A stretch of 64,000 bases of DNA from Pomphorhynchus laevis (GCA_012934845.2 WNNJ02002313.1:1-64000), one strand, 5' to 3'; positions 10,942 to 22,739 are shown, counted from the stretch's first letter. Translations and numbers: made by a program. The notes: generated by a model from the sequence alone, not told the origin.

Positions 10942-11650
10942 ATACAGCAACACCATTTTGTATACAACACCTTTTTGTTCAAAGCAGCATCATTATATAT
11001 ATTCAAAGCAAAAGTCACCTTGCGTAACCTAGCAACTATTCAATAGATAAATAGGCATTCATTACAGAATCACCAGTCCCGATTTCAATCGATCTTCATG
11101 ATCTCATGCTGAACAATCTATAATAAGCATGTCAGAGAGCATCTCGGACAGTGCAGTTTCTAGAGATCATGATGGAAGATTTCATATGCTGTGGGAAATC
11201 TGATAATTTTTGGATTCGTAGCTTAGCAGTCAAGAGCGCAAGCCAAGTACGTAGAGCGACATCTCGAATTAAGGATGAGTCAAATTTCAAAAAGAGAAGA
11301 GTTGATAGTCAGCCTTCTGATGAGCCCGGGGCTACCAATATGTGGCAGAAAGGAGCGAAACGAAAACGGCTATGGCAATAGTGCCGCTAGTAGTTAGGGT
11401 GTATGGAATTGGAAGTCATGAAGAAAGGATTCTTTAGCTGGTTTTCAAAGCTTAAGTCACCTTGTGGGACCTAGCAACTATATATACAACCCTCTAGGGG
11501 TCTTTCTGAGGAAGACCCCTAGAGGGTTAAAACGTTGTCAATAATACTTTTTGGTCTATTTGTTAGTTTATTTTGAAAATTTCATTACATATAATGTCTA
11601 GGCATAATTGACCGTTGACCACAAAAACGCAAGACAACAGAAAACTTGAC
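10942..11650. repeat. repeat-rich spacer with a 30-base direct repeat 440 bp apart
   Basis: AAGTCACCTTG...ACCTAGCAACTAT appears at about 11,013-11,041 and 11,452-11,480. It brackets about 440 bp that carries no recognisable gene. The first bases (CAGCAACACCATT) resemble the inverse of the start of the 7,479 repeat. A palindromic hammerhead-like block follows at 11,488. Confidence 0.4.
11488..11545 (+). ncRNA. hammerhead-like palindromic block (degenerate)
   Basis: A perfect 17-bp inverted repeat (11,488-11,504 and 11,512-11,528) has CTGAGGA (11,506-11,512) at its loop, then GACCC/GGGTT as a possible stem II and AAAACGTTGTC. CTGAGGA, hairpin, (A/G)AAACGTT is hammerhead order, but the G of the GAAA box is replaced by A. 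Probably a decayed ribozyme of a third PLE lineage. Confidence 0.4.
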
Positions 11651-11739
11651 AAAAAATGTCACAAGTCCTCATTCAGCAGTCTCGACTACGTTCGACAATC
11701 AGTAGCAATTCCTTCCAAAATAAGCATCCATTGATGTTG

Positions 11740-12462
11740 AATCCGCGATCAGCTAGCTTAGATTTTGCGAATATGATAGGTTTTAATTCTTCAAATAACG
11801 ATCGTAATAGGATATTTCTTACTCCAAAAGGGCGGCGGATCCAAAGGTCATCCGGCTTTATATGCAGAACACGGTTAGGAAGACTATGTTATCGTATCCG
11901 AAGAACATAACCAAAATAGTTTCATCTGTTTTTTTTCGGACAACATCGGTTACTGGCATGTTAGGGTCACATCTCTTTCGTACCTTTTAGTTTGTTAAGT
12001 GCCATAGTGGGGAGATTTCTCAGCCAAACACGCTTTATTGACCACGTTTCACATCGATAGCTGATCATTGGTCTTATTAAGGCTGCGTGAAGCCTAATGT
12101 TTGAACGGTGATGTCTCTCCGTTTCTAGATTTTAGATAGGATTGAAAAAGCTGAGTTATATTTTGCAATCCTCGACCAGATCTCTGGTTTAATATCGCCG
12201 CTAACCGTGAAAATGCTGCCCAGATATGAGAAATTTTCGACATTGTCCAACCTAGTATTATTCAAGGTGATATGTTCGTGAAGAATGTTAATGAGCAGAA
12301 TTTCAAATTTGGGAATATTAAAATTCAGACTATATTTGAGAGCTTCCCTGCTAATGCAGGTTATAATCTGAGTCAAACAGTTGTAGTCGTCGGCTAACAG
12401 ATCTATATCATCAGCATAGGTTAGGTCTGTGATATTGGGAACATTAAGCTCTACCTTAATAC
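11740..12462 (-). mobile_element. LINE RT C-terminal relic (RTE/R1-like)
   Basis: On the minus strand: YADDIDLLAD (about 12,420), then a segment with NFNIPKFEIL and FSYLGSIF (12,376-12,125), then ALIRPMISYRCETWS (about 12,070), and degraded FGYVLRI and DDLWIRRPFGVR (about 11,900-11,780). This is the order of a LINE RT C-terminus and tail. Stops and frameshifts break it. Confidence 0.65.
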
Positions 12463-12790
12463 CATGGGATGACTGGTTCAGTCATGCCATGCATAGGTTC
12501 GGCCCTAGGTTCCATGCTTTTCTCTCTTCTGCTTGGCGATCTCTCTCCGTTTATCAAACCTTACACCTTTAACGTCTTGCAATATGCGGATGACATCCTC
12601 ATGTATGCTCATGCACCCGTCTATCACATACATGATATCGACATTTCTGCCTCTAACTGTCTTTCTTTTATCTACAAACGTCTCTCCCATCTTCATCTCA
12701 TTCAAATATTGTGGATCCTCCCCGTCAACCTAACATATCTCATCTTCTGCATCTTTTGCCTCATCAATCCTCCTCACGCTTCACAATCTC
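12463..12790 (+). mobile_element. L2-like LINE RT fragment
   Basis: Contains LGSMLFSLLLGDLSPF, VLQYADDILMYAHAP and SASNCLSFIYKRLS, matching the L2-like elements at 20,230 (minus) and 41,590 (plus). Only the RT B-C motif region is present, with no ends. Confidence 0.75.
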
Positions 12791-12794
12791 ACTT

Positions 12795-13670
12795 TTATAT
12801 TTTTCAAAATATAAATACATACGATTTTAGTAAGCTTTATACAAATCTAAATTTAGTAGATATTAAAGAAGCGTTAGTAAAATTAATTAATCCTATATTC
12901 GGAAAAAGATATACATATATATGTTATAATAATTATAACGCCTATCTAACAAAAATTAAACCATCAAATAAATATAAATATATGGATAAAATTGAATTAA
13001 TAGAATCCTTAAATATTTTGATAAATCAAAATTATTTAAAAGTAGGGGCATCTATATTTAGACAAGTAAAAGGTGTTTTAATAAGTGGTAATAGTAGCCC
13101 AATTATAGCTGACTTGTTTTTAAGCTTTATAGAATATGAATTTGTTCATAACTGTGTAAAAACTAAATCTAAACAATATAAATATATGAAATATATGTTT
13201 TGATACATTGATGATATATGTATATTTAATTCTAATAATTTTTATTCAATAAGTGAACAAATTTATCCAGAAAGCCTTATTCTTAACAAAACCAATATTG
13301 ATGATAAAGAAGGTGTATATCTAGATATGAACATTAAATTAACATTAACTAAAACTACTATTAATTTATATCGTAAAGATGACATATTTAAATTTACAAG
13401 AAACATTTTTGCATGAGCATTCATGCATACCATATAATATAAAATATAATACATTAAATAATGAAATTTTAAGAATTGCAACAATATGTAATGATATTGG
13501 CTTTCTTCAAAATCATTTAAATAATTTAATAGATACATATTTTAAACTAGGTTACTATAAAAATAACATCAAGCAGAAAATAGTAAAATATATAAATCAG
13601 CACTGTAATATAAAGAATAAATTTAAACTCTTAAGTGGCAAATTTTTATGGATGGATAATAAATAATATA
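12795..13670 (+). mobile_element. Penelope-type RT without a visible GIY-YIG domain (relic)
   Basis: RT motifs: TYDFSKLYTNLN (motif A), IFRQVKGVLISGNSSP (motif B), YIDDICIFN (motif C), GVYLDMNIKL and LYRKDD, then a thumb-like region with ILRIATICND. It is 5' truncated just before motif A and broken in a few places. The RQVxG and YIDD pattern resembles Penelope-like RTs of the kind that lack a C-terminal GIY-YIG (Chlamys/Naiad type). That placement is inference; a tree of the RT would decide it. The codon use is far more AT-rich than in the neighbouring LINEs. Confidence 0.6.
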
Positions 13671-13830
13671 CTTTGTATTAGAATAAGATACTAGATAGTT
13701 ATTTCAGAGGAAATACATCATTAGCATGTATTTGGCCCCGCTGCTATGTTGGGTAGAGGAGTTAGGGGCCGAAACCTGATAGCATAGCAGTTCCTCCTGA
13801 TGACCTCTAATTCTTATTCTGATACAACAT
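13671..13830 (+). repeat. structured 3' tail of the Penelope-type element
   Basis: It holds inverted repeats GGCCCC/GGGGCC and CTGCTATG/CATAGCAG, and AATACAT/ATGTATT just upstream, then GAAACCTGATAG and TTCCTCCTGATGACCTCTAATTC. A related copy lies in a nucleoporin intron at about 60,615-60,720, which shows it is part of a mobile element. Confidence 0.5.
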
Positions 13831-13946
13831 CTGTTATTTATTAGTCAATTCATAAAAATGACGTTTATTTTAATTTTTTTATTTTAACTTGATTTAAATT
13901 ATAGAAAATCTAAAAACAATTATTAATTTTATTATTTAATTATTAA

Positions 13947-14330
13947 ATTTTGAATCCGATTATGTTAAACTGTCTCCGGGAGCTAATAAGTTTCAATTTT
14001 ATAATTGTAAATGCTGCCAAAAACCGGAGTTCGATTACAAGTAGAGCACACTTCTTTATCACTCATAGACGAGTTGATGGTAGCCGGCAGCACATGCTAC
14101 CAATTAAGCAAATTCTCGGAGATGACTTCTTAATATATCACAAGGCAGCCGAAACGACTGGTGGTGGTTCACCATACTGGTGAGTGCTGCCGGCTACCAT
14201 CAGCTCATCTAGGAGTGATAAGGAAGTCTGCTCTAATTGTAATCGAAATCCGGTATTGACACCACTTACAATTATAAAATTGAAGCTTATTAGCTCCCAA
14301 AGCACAGTTTAACACAATCAGATTTAAAAT
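13947..14330. repeat. foldback element with about 140-bp inverted arms
   Basis: The left arm (from TTTTGAATCCGATTATG) and right arm (ending CACAATCAGATTTAAAA) are reverse complements over about 140 bp, including GATGGTAGCCGGCAGCAC. The centre holds GGCAGCCGAAACGACTGG. It has no coding capacity and looks like a MITE or an inverted retroelement tail. Confidence 0.7.
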
Positions 14331-14649
14331 TATAAAAATGTATCATTTCTTTTTAATTTTTACAACTTATTTAATTAGATGTATTAAAAGTATAAATTAA
14401 TTATAGTGGAAAATAGGAAAAACTTTATATATTATTTGGAGCTTAGCTATTGTTGTGGTAATTTTCACAGAGTAATTAATTGTAATGAAAATTTCTCTGA
14501 AATATTTCGAAGCACTACTGATAACAATAGTATTATTGGACGCAAATGTGGTGTAAACCTATTTTGTTATTTCATGAACATCGACAGTCAACTAATAAGT
14601 ATAACTGATATAAAGAAATGAGCTCAGAAATCGACGGATAGTAAGTTGA
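14331..14649. other. AT-rich spacer, no feature recognised
   Basis: One short open frame (14,406-14,621) has no recognisable motif and reads like AT-rich noise. Confidence 0.5.
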
Positions 14650-17420
14650 AAGCAATTTGCAATGGAATAATATTTCGATAGGTGGTATCATTAAGTGCAA
14701 CAATGAAGTGCAACATTTTATATTTTTTAAAGATTTTGACGTGTTTTGCATTTCCGAGTCATGGCTTCACTCTCAAATTAATTATGATCTTATGGCTATT
14801 CCTCTATCGACTTTTGAGAGCAGATAGAGTTGCAGGTCGTCGTGGCGGGGGTGTTGCTGCTTATATTAAAAACACCTTATCAATTACGAAGGCTACTGAA
14901 TTGTGCGATGATTACTATTTGTTTGAGTTGTTGTCATTCCGCGTCCATGAGGAGCAGAATAAAACAATTCCTCTCCTCAAATTATTTCTGCCTTGTTAGG
15001 GATTTTAATCTTTCTCAAGTTAACTGAATCAGTAATAGCCGGTATTGCTATAATGTCGAAAACTGCGAGCTTGCTGATTTCCTACTAGCGGAACTTCTTA
15101 TCTAACATATTAATCAGCCAACGTGTATATCGTCTCAGCCGGAGACAATATTAGATCTTGTGTTTACTATGCGAGTTGAAGATGTAATCAGAGCTGATTT
15201 CAAAACTCCTTTAGAAACCAGCGATCATTGTCTGATTCCAGTACAGATTGCTCACTCCTTACAACGACGATCTAAGTGCGGTAGCGTCGGAAAGCGTAAT
15301 TGGAGTCGAGTAAACGTGGAAGATATCTTCGGATCTGCCGATCTCCCAATTGGTGATCACTTATCGTTAGTAACCAGAAACCTCATAACCATTTGGGATA
15401 TGTTTGCACCTATAACATGCAAGGCTTATCAGACGACAACGTCACTATGGTTCGACAATGAGCTTAAGACTATGATCAAGGAAATAAATCGATTGTGGCG
15501 AATCTCTCATCGCAACACTGCCATACTCCATGAGTATAAAACTCTTTGCAATCTATGCAACCAACTGAAACGCTCAAAAAGAAAAACCATTGAAGAAGAT
15601 ATTGCTTCTGACATTAACAGGACTCCTAAACGTTTCTGAGCATATGTCAGACATCGTCGTACCCTACCTTCCACGATTAATTGTGTTCATTTGGAATCCG
15701 GTGATGTAGTTGACAAGTACGCTATTGTGGAAGCTTTTGCTAGCAGTTTTGTAGTATCTCCACTCTCGCAGTCAAATACTGACTAGGTACAGTACCCGTC
15801 CAACTTTCAATCTAAGCTATCAATATACCCTTTCAATGTTGCTGAACCTCAATATGAACTCCATAAATTAAACAGCTTTGGCTCTGCAAGACCAGATGGT
15901 ATATCTCTTTTTCTTTTGCGTAAGCTGTCACACATTATCGCTCCAAGCCTTACGTCCCTATTTTATCGAAGTTTACATCATTCCTGGATTCCTGATGATT
16001 GGAAAAGTGCAATTGTTGTGCCTATTCCAAAGAAGCAGTTGGTACTAACTTGTTCAGATTTTAGATCAATTAGTCTTACTAGTGTTATTTCTAAAATTAT
16101 AAAGAGGCTCATTGCGAAGAGAATACGTGACCATCTAAAATTATATCAAATTCTTGCTGATTCTCAGCACAGCTTCCTATCCTGTCGCTCGTACCTAACT
16201 AATCTGTTGAAGGCTTGCGAACATTGGGTAGCTGCTCTTAGTTCGGGTTTTACAGTTGATATAATATTTCTTGATTTCTCTAAGGCATTTGACAGAGTTC
16301 CGCACACTCGCTTAGATTCATTATTTCGTCATTACGGTGTTTCTACTGCAATTTGCAACTGGATTAAGACATTTCTTTAGGACCGATCCTTCGTTGTGCG
16401 ATTAGATGAAGTTTTGTTAACAGCTCGACGTGTTCATTCGGGCGTTCCTCAGGGCACGGTCTTAGGTCCACTTCTCTTTATCATATTTTTGAATGATTTA
16501 CTCCTAAGGTTAAAGTCTCCTCACCTGGTATTTGCTGACGATGCCAAAATATGGGCAACAACCAAAAACGAGGCGGATTGTGAACATTTACAAATGATCT
16601 TAACTGTATCGAGACTTGATGTAATAACACTGGCTTGATACTCAACGCGACAAAGTGTGTATGGATAAGATTGGGTAGAGATAAAATTCATTTTGACTAC
16701 AAAATAAATGGACACTCAATCAAGCGAGTCTCAGAACATCCCGATCTGGGAGTGATAATTTACGAATCGCTAAAGACAAGAGCAAACAGCGATCATGCGC
16801 GGTTAAAAGCGATATGAGCCTTATACTGCGTCAAAACTACTTCGCAAAATTATCGGACTAATATTCGCTAAACTTTATTGTGCCCTGGTAAGACCGCATC
16901 TTGAGTACTGTGTACAGGCAACAACAACCAGGGGTAAGTTGATTAACTCGGAAAATATACTCAGAGGTGCTTATCGGTTGTGTTGTCAAGGAAGTTTTAT
17001 TTCAAGGTTAAGATGCTTGAATGTTTTATCTGTGAGGTATCGCTATCTTTTTCTTGACTTAATTGCGCTTTGGTAAATTGTACATTCAGTCGATGGTTTT
17101 CCTGTGGATGCAGTTAGATTTCGAGAGAATACGAAATTGCGAGGCCATTGTATGATGCTGTTTAAAAAATTGCCGGGTAAGCTTCAAAACTTTTTACAGA
17201 GTATCTGAACGGGCAGTAGATGTTTGGAATAGTTTGCTTGAAGATATTGTTGCCGTCACCAATTTCCTCGCTTTCAAAAACAGGGTTCGACGTTGGATTT
17301 GCGATCAGGCTAATTTGTCACCTTTTATAACTTACCAATTTAGTTGATCTCTTTTTTTATTTTTTTTTGTCTTGTGTGATCGACTTAAAGCCACATGGCT
17401 AAGTCTGTACATATATAATA
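14650..17420 (+). mobile_element. CR1-like LINE, decayed
   Basis: EN fragments (RGGGVAAYIKNT at 14,850; ETSDHCLIPV at 15,210), then a linker and RT: PDDWKSAIVVPIPKK (15,990), DFRSISLTSVISKII (16,060), IFLDFSKAFDRVPH (16,265), GVPQGTVLGPLLFI (16,440), VFADDAKIW (16,530), followed by a C-terminal domain to about 17,340. The 3' end is a hairpin region (AGCCACATGGCT) followed by an AT-rich tail. Many stops and frameshifts; the EN start is missing or scrambled. Confidence 0.8.
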
Positions 17421-17995
17421 ATGAGAGAAACAATACTAGAACAGGTAGCGAGAATCGTTCCACGAAGTGAGTAAGATTAAAACGGGTATTATTATTTAGT
17501 TGCCTTATTGTTTAAAGGCCACAAAATGTGCCTAAATTGTTTGTCTGTTCTGTTTATGGACATGCTTGTTTTGGTTCACAAATGTGACTGCATTTTATAC
17601 TCGACAACCATGATCACCTCTACTTCCTGTTCATAGACTTTATCTACTAGACATCCTCTACTCTCTGTTCATAACAGTGAACAGACTGAACAGCCATTTG
17701 CGGCTTTGTCTTGTACTCAATAATAGACAGTCCCCGCGGGACTCGTCGTTGTAAGATCTGGCTTGCAACAGTAAAATCGTTCTATTGTGAAATTTGATTT
17801 ATTTTTATAAAGTAAGTTCGAAGTGCTGGCGATAGAAGGGAGTAACATCAAAGAATGACTACTGGAAATGAATACTTAGATAATGCATGTTAGTGATTTT
17901 GATCGGGAATACGCACGAGCAAAATAACTACGTCGTATAACAACTGAAATGAATCGAACATATAATATATATATGAAAGTCTATCAGAAGTCGAG
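17421..17995. other. spacer with a detached LINE 3' tail
   Basis: About 17,680-17,720 holds GAACAGCCATTTGCGGCTTTGTCTTG, the 3' hairpin of the CR1-like family also seen at 27,764. The rest shows no gene or repeat I recognise. Confidence 0.45.
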
Positions 17996-18130
17996 TTAAG
18001 ACTATGGCGAGATGAATATGGTTGTAATATTGTTATATAATATCAAGGACCTTTCGATCGAGGATCGCCGTCAATTGTCTCTGGCTAGGAAGGAACTATA
18101 TAACAGACGTCAATTAGGTGAGGAGGATTT

Positions 18131-19054
18131 ATGTATCCGAAATTTTCGGGTGGTTCGACGCCGACCATTTGTACGGTGGGAGAAGTTAACTATAAAAACT
18201 CAACGAAGGGAGCTTTAGGAGACTTGGTTTCATTTCGTACCATCTTATCGAAAAGTCCGGTAAATTACGGTAGTCATCCTATCAGGATTGCATGTTCCAA
18301 TGTTCGCAGCTTAGTCTCTAAATTTGATGAGTTCAACTTTTATTTACCAAACAGCGACGTGTCTATTTTCGCACTCACTGAGACCTGGCTGCGCATCGGA
18401 ATCGATGACAATTGTGTTAAAATCCCGGGCTTCTCACTATTAAGAACTGACCGAGGAAACATCCGCCGTGGTGGTGGGGTTGCGATCTATGTAGACAACA
18501 AAATGATTGTGACCAACGTCATGTCATATCGAGATGATGATCTATTAGAGTCGCTCTCTTTAACAGTGAAATCGGGAGATACAACAATGTCGATTTGCGT
18601 TTGCTATTGTACTCCACGCACTTGCTGCTTGAAACATGACATGATCAGTTATTTCACGAAAGTGTCGAAACCGTCCAATTTTATCCTTCTTGGTGACTTT
18701 AATATTCCGAACCAAACTGGGAGCTCCCCTTTCGAATGTCCTCGCGGTGTAAGTCAGATGGATGTCGACTTATGGAATTTTCTTGTGGACGATTTAGCTC
18801 TTATACAACAAGTCACTCAGTCAACTAGGTTTATGGGAAATAGCTCCTCGTTATTGGATTTAGTTTTCAGTAAAACATTTCTTGACATACGTGAAGTTCA
18901 ATATGACCCTCCCATTGGACTCAGTGGCCAACTTGTCATTAAGTTTTTTACTGGTTTCTGTGCCGAAGCCCCACCTAACGCAGTTAAGTACTTCAAACGC
19001 AAATGGAATAAGGTGGATACGGCTGCCCTCCGTAAGCTTACACTAGTGCACTAG
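18131..19054 (+). pseudogene. LINE ORF2 endonuclease part
   Basis: Exonuclease-endonuclease-phosphatase fold of LINE ORF2. Motifs: IACSNVRSLVSKFDE, ALTETWL, RRGGGVAIYV, ILLGDFNIP, SLLDLVFSK. The final SDHC-type motif reads GLSGQLV, so the catalytic S-D-H triad looks lost. The open frame runs into an internal deletion where RT should follow. Confidence 0.75.
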
Positions 19055-19348
19055 AGACTTAGGGGTACTTGTGCACGAATCGTTAAAGAGTCGTCCAAAC
19101 ACAGACAGGATTATTCAGTCGACCAGACAATTGAGCTATATGCTTCGTAGGTGCTTTCGTTACCCATCTGTGTTTTGTATTAAAGTGATGTACAACTCAA
19201 TAATTAGGCCCATTCTTTTATACTGTACACCAGCAACATTTCCGTGCACGCGAGGCGAGCTGAATGATTTAGAAAATGTTCTTCGCAGGTTGACGAGGTG
19301 CTGTCGTCTTCCGAGTAGTTATTCCTATAGGGATCGCTTAAAAAAGGA

Positions 19349-21925
19349 TTTATTTTAACGTGGCAAATGCGTGCCAGCGCACGCTTACATGACCACAACA
19401 AAACAAGACTGAATCAGGTGTCAAGAAGGTGTGAACGGAGGAGGTGTTTGAAATGTGATAAAGGAGGGGGCGCGGCGGACGTCGAGAGGGAGTTGATTCC
19501 AGGCGAGTGAGGCGGCGACGAGGAAGGATCGGAGACCGTATTTGTTGGAGGGTATGACATGAACGAAGCGAAAGCGAGGTGGGGCGAGTATCGTCTAAGA
19601 AAGGAAGGTTGATGAACGATGGGGAGCCGACAGCGATGAGACGAAAAGTAATGAGAAGAAGGCGGAGTTTGATGCGGATGTGGATGGTGGGCCAGGAGAG
19701 TTGGGCAAAATATGTGGATGTGTGGTCGAAGCGACGGAGACGAAAGAGCACTCGAACGGCGGTGCTGATTATTCGTTGTAGGGGTAGGATGATGGATTTT
19801 GGAGAATTGGCGAAAAGGCTAAGGCAGTAATCGATTTTAGGGAAAAGAAGCGATGAAAGAAGAGACATACAAGAACGGAAGTCGATAAGGGGTCGGATAC
19901 GGCGGATATCACGGAGAATTAAGTTAAATTAGCGGACCTTGTCACGGACGAAGGGTTTAAGGAAAAGGTGATCATCGAAATGGAAGACTAAGAAAGTAAG
20001 ATTGTGGACCATGGTGATGATTGATGAGGCAAAATATACAGTGGGAGGAGATATGTTTGGTTTACGGGGGGGATCCACATTATTTTGGACTTTTCGGGGT
20101 TTAGAACGAGATGGAGATTGGAGAGACGTTTGTAGATAGAAGAAAGACAGTTGGAGGCAGAAATGCCGATATCGTGTATGCGATGTGCGGGTGCATGAGC
20201 ATAGATTAGAATGTCATCGGCGTATTGCATGACCTTAAAGGAGTAAGGTTTGATAAACGGAGAGAGATCGCCAAGCAGAAGAGAGAAAATCAGGGGACCT
20301 GGGACAGAACCTTGTGGGACCCCGCAAAATTAGGGATGAGAGGGGAGAATGATGAATTAGAACATACGCGAAAGAACGGTCTGATAGATATGAGGGAAAC
20401 CATGCTACTGAGGAGGAAGAAAAGTCGTGCTCATAATGAAGGCGAGAAAGGAGGACGGATTGGTCAACAATGTCGAAGGCGGAGGAGAGGTTGAGGGATA
20501 TGAGAACACTATATAGAGCCTGTCTAGAGAAATGAGTAAGTCGTTGTAAACTTTCATGCAGGCGATTTCTGTTGAGTGATTAGAGCGAAACCGGATTGGA
20601 AAGGAGGGTACAGATTGGATGAGGAGAGATAAGCGTTGATCTTTATTAAGATGAGGCGTTCTAAGAGCTTAGAAAGAGTAGGGAGTAGTGAAATGGGGCG
20701 ATAGCTAGAAGGAAGGGAGGGGTCGAGCGATTGTTTCTTAAGGAGGGGACGAACGATTGCGGATTATTAGTGTGAAGGGAAGATACGACTGCGGATCGAC
20801 GAGTTAAACAAGGTTGTGAGAAATGGGGATATCGATGAGCATATATATTTTAATATGTGAGTAGGCAGGGGATCGGCAGGTGAGGTTTTGTTGGGCAAGG
20901 ACATGAGGACAGATGATACTTCTGTAGGTGAGACAGGGAGAAGATGAAAGAGTTCCGGAAGGATGATAGTATACTGGGCAGATTGGGATAGGATGGAGAC
21001 CGGTCTGGAGAAATGACGAATAATCATTGGCATTGATGTTGCACGGCGAAGAGGAGCGGCAAGGATTGAATTGAAAGTATGCCAGAGAGTCTTAGAGTTT
21101 AATGAAGTGATGATTTTATGCTGCCAGAAGGAGTTGCATTTGGTACGTAGTAGGTTGAAATGAGACCGGCGAAGAGCAAGATAGGTATCACGGAAAGACG
21201 GAGTGATCGAGCGAAAATCACGTCTGAGTGATCGGTGATAGACTCGAAAAGCATGGCGGAGTCGACGCTTTGAGAGTAGGCATTGAATGTCAAACCATGG
21301 GGCACGGTGCAAGCGACGGTGTGGGTGAGACTTGAAGGGCAAGAGAATATCGAGAGTGGATGTGAGTTCAGAGTCGAAAAGAAAGGCGAGATCGTGAGGA
21401 GATGAATATGTTATTGTGAGTAATGATAGAGACGATTTAAGTAAGGCAGAGCGGAAAAGGGAGAGGTTAAGATTTCTCCAAGGACGACGTAGGATTGTAG
21501 GTGTGTGAACAGGGGTGTGGTTGCGAGTGAGATCAAGGGTGATAAGAAAGTGATCGTATAGACCAGGATCAGAGATGGACAGTGAGGTGTAGGCAGCGAA
21601 ATGATCGGGTACAGCGATGATGTCGAGTGCCCCACCAAGTATATGTGTGGGGGCAGTGGAGATTAGTTTGTAATTGTAGTTGGATAGAATGTTGATGAAC
21701 CGGATGGAATCCGTGGAAGAGGGGCGGTCTAGGCGGATATTGAAGTCGCCTAGAATGAGTGAAGGGATTGAGGACAAAGAACAATGAGAAAGGAGGTCAG
21801 CGAGTTCGGTAAAAAATAAGGCTGTAGGAGCTGATGAACCAGGACGGTATACAATAGCGAGATCTAGAGTGATCGGGTTAGAATAACGACAAGTGAGCAA
21901 TTCAAAAGAGCAAGGACTGAAAGGG
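19349..21925 (-). mobile_element. L2-like LINE inserted in the CR1-like copy
   Basis: Minus strand: EN and RT N-terminal frame (21,900-20,767) with LDLAIVYRPGSSAP, LILGDFNIRLD and LPTHILKYICSSIS; RT core with QYADDILIYAHAP (20,230); C-terminal with KIDYCLSLFAN and RRFDHTSTY (19,868). The 3' end, GTGGCAAATGCGT on the plus strand, is shared with the element ending at 40,130. 5' truncated within EN. A short GGATT occurs at both junctions (about 19,338 and 21,931), a possible small target-site duplication. Confidence 0.85.
20767..21900 (-). pseudogene. L2-like ORF2, EN C-terminal half and RT start
   Basis: The 377-residue open frame starts inside EN (TLDLAIVYRP), includes LILGDFNIRLDRPSS and the DHFLITLDL motif, a basic linker, and ends in the RT N-terminal LPTHILKYICSSISPFLTTL. 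This order is typical of L2-clade ORF2. The frame ends before the RT catalytic motifs, which resume in another frame. Confidence 0.75.
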
Positions 21926-22445
21926 GGATTGATGCCTATCTCTCGCTTGCGAGAGAGGCATACCGTCGGTTCGGTTTGCGATAGTGTGTAGCGACATCTT
22001 ATGCTTCAGAGATATGTTACTCGGACGTGATGGGTGGCCGGCAAACTGTATCCAGCGGAACAAACGTGATACGAATCGGGGCCACTCTTTGACTGTGAAA
22101 ACGCTGCACCATGGGAAGCTGTCTAGAATCAGTCGCCTATCGCACCGGGCCGTGAGTATGTGGAACTTACTTCCGGAGGATATGGTCGCTATTCAGAGTA
22201 GACAGCAGTTCATGCGGAGGATGGAGCAATGGCTGTGCGAGACAAACTCACCGTATATACCGGATCGTTATCCTTGGGAGGAATGCTGAATTTTTTCTTT
22301 TCATTTTTTTTCATGTGATCAGACAAAACAGCCCCTGCGGCTACAGTCTTGTAATTGAATAAATAAATAAAATAAATAAATTTTGAGTTAATATAAGAAA
22401 ATAACTGACTATTGTCGGTCATTATGCCAGTCACTGGTTAAGAAA

Positions 22446-22739
22446 TTGTCTTGTTTATTAAATACTTACAATTTCAATGGATTAAAAATTCTTCAATATT
22501 TGGCAATCAACGAGGAAATGGCAAAAAAATCAACAAAGAAATCAGGGCATTTAAGTCACCAGATAGAGTGCGTTAACGAATATTGTGATGTATGGACGAC
22601 GGTCAGTGTTTTATCTAGTAAAAAATATACAATGACTGATAAAAAATTCTTCTGCGGTTTCTGTTGTGCTGAGATGTTCAGCAAGTGTTCTTCGTCGTCG
22701 AAACTCACATCAACGAACAATGACACAAAGACGCGGTGA
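22446..22739 (+). pseudogene. LINE ORF1 N-terminal zinc-cluster part
   Basis: A 97-residue frame with a lysine-rich start (MAKKSTKKSGH) and a Cys/His cluster (ECVNEYC and FFCGFCC) that resembles a small zinc-binding module of CR1-type ORF1 proteins. It is followed by a stop; the rest of ORF1 opens downstream at 22,895. Confidence 0.55.

Larger units (their letters stand above)
18000..22380 (+). mobile_element. CR1-like LINE split by an L2-like insertion
   Basis: The C-terminal end of ORF1 (18,012-18,218, LCIRNFRVVRRRP) overlaps an ORF2 start with an intact EN (18,131-19,054). An internal deletion of the RT core then leaves only the RT C-terminal part with IIRPILLYCTPA (19,071-19,348). The element continues after the insertion at 21,926 with VSMWNLLPEDMVA and ends at the AGCCCCTGCGGCT hairpin and an (AATA)n tail near 22,380. 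The RT active site is missing, so this copy is dead. Confidence 0.8.

Noticed and set aside
11656-11910. 84-residue plus-strand open frame (MSQVLIQQSRLRS...)
   Set aside because: The minus strand of the same stretch reads as a decayed LINE tail (FGYVLRI, DDLWIRRPFGV) continuing from 12,125, so the plus frame is a shadow.
13719-13800. Hammerhead ribozyme in the Penelope-type tail (GAAAC ... CTGATGA)
   Set aside because: The boxes are in the reverse order for a type I fold, and only 22 bases lie between them, too few for stem III plus stem I. The GGCCCC and CTGCTATG hairpins also compete. Kept only as a structured tail.
19579-20494. Plus-strand basic open frames (Arg-rich, such as MRRKVMRRRRSLMRMW)
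   Set aside because: Antisense shadows of the Ser/Leu-rich L2-like ORF2 on the minus strand.
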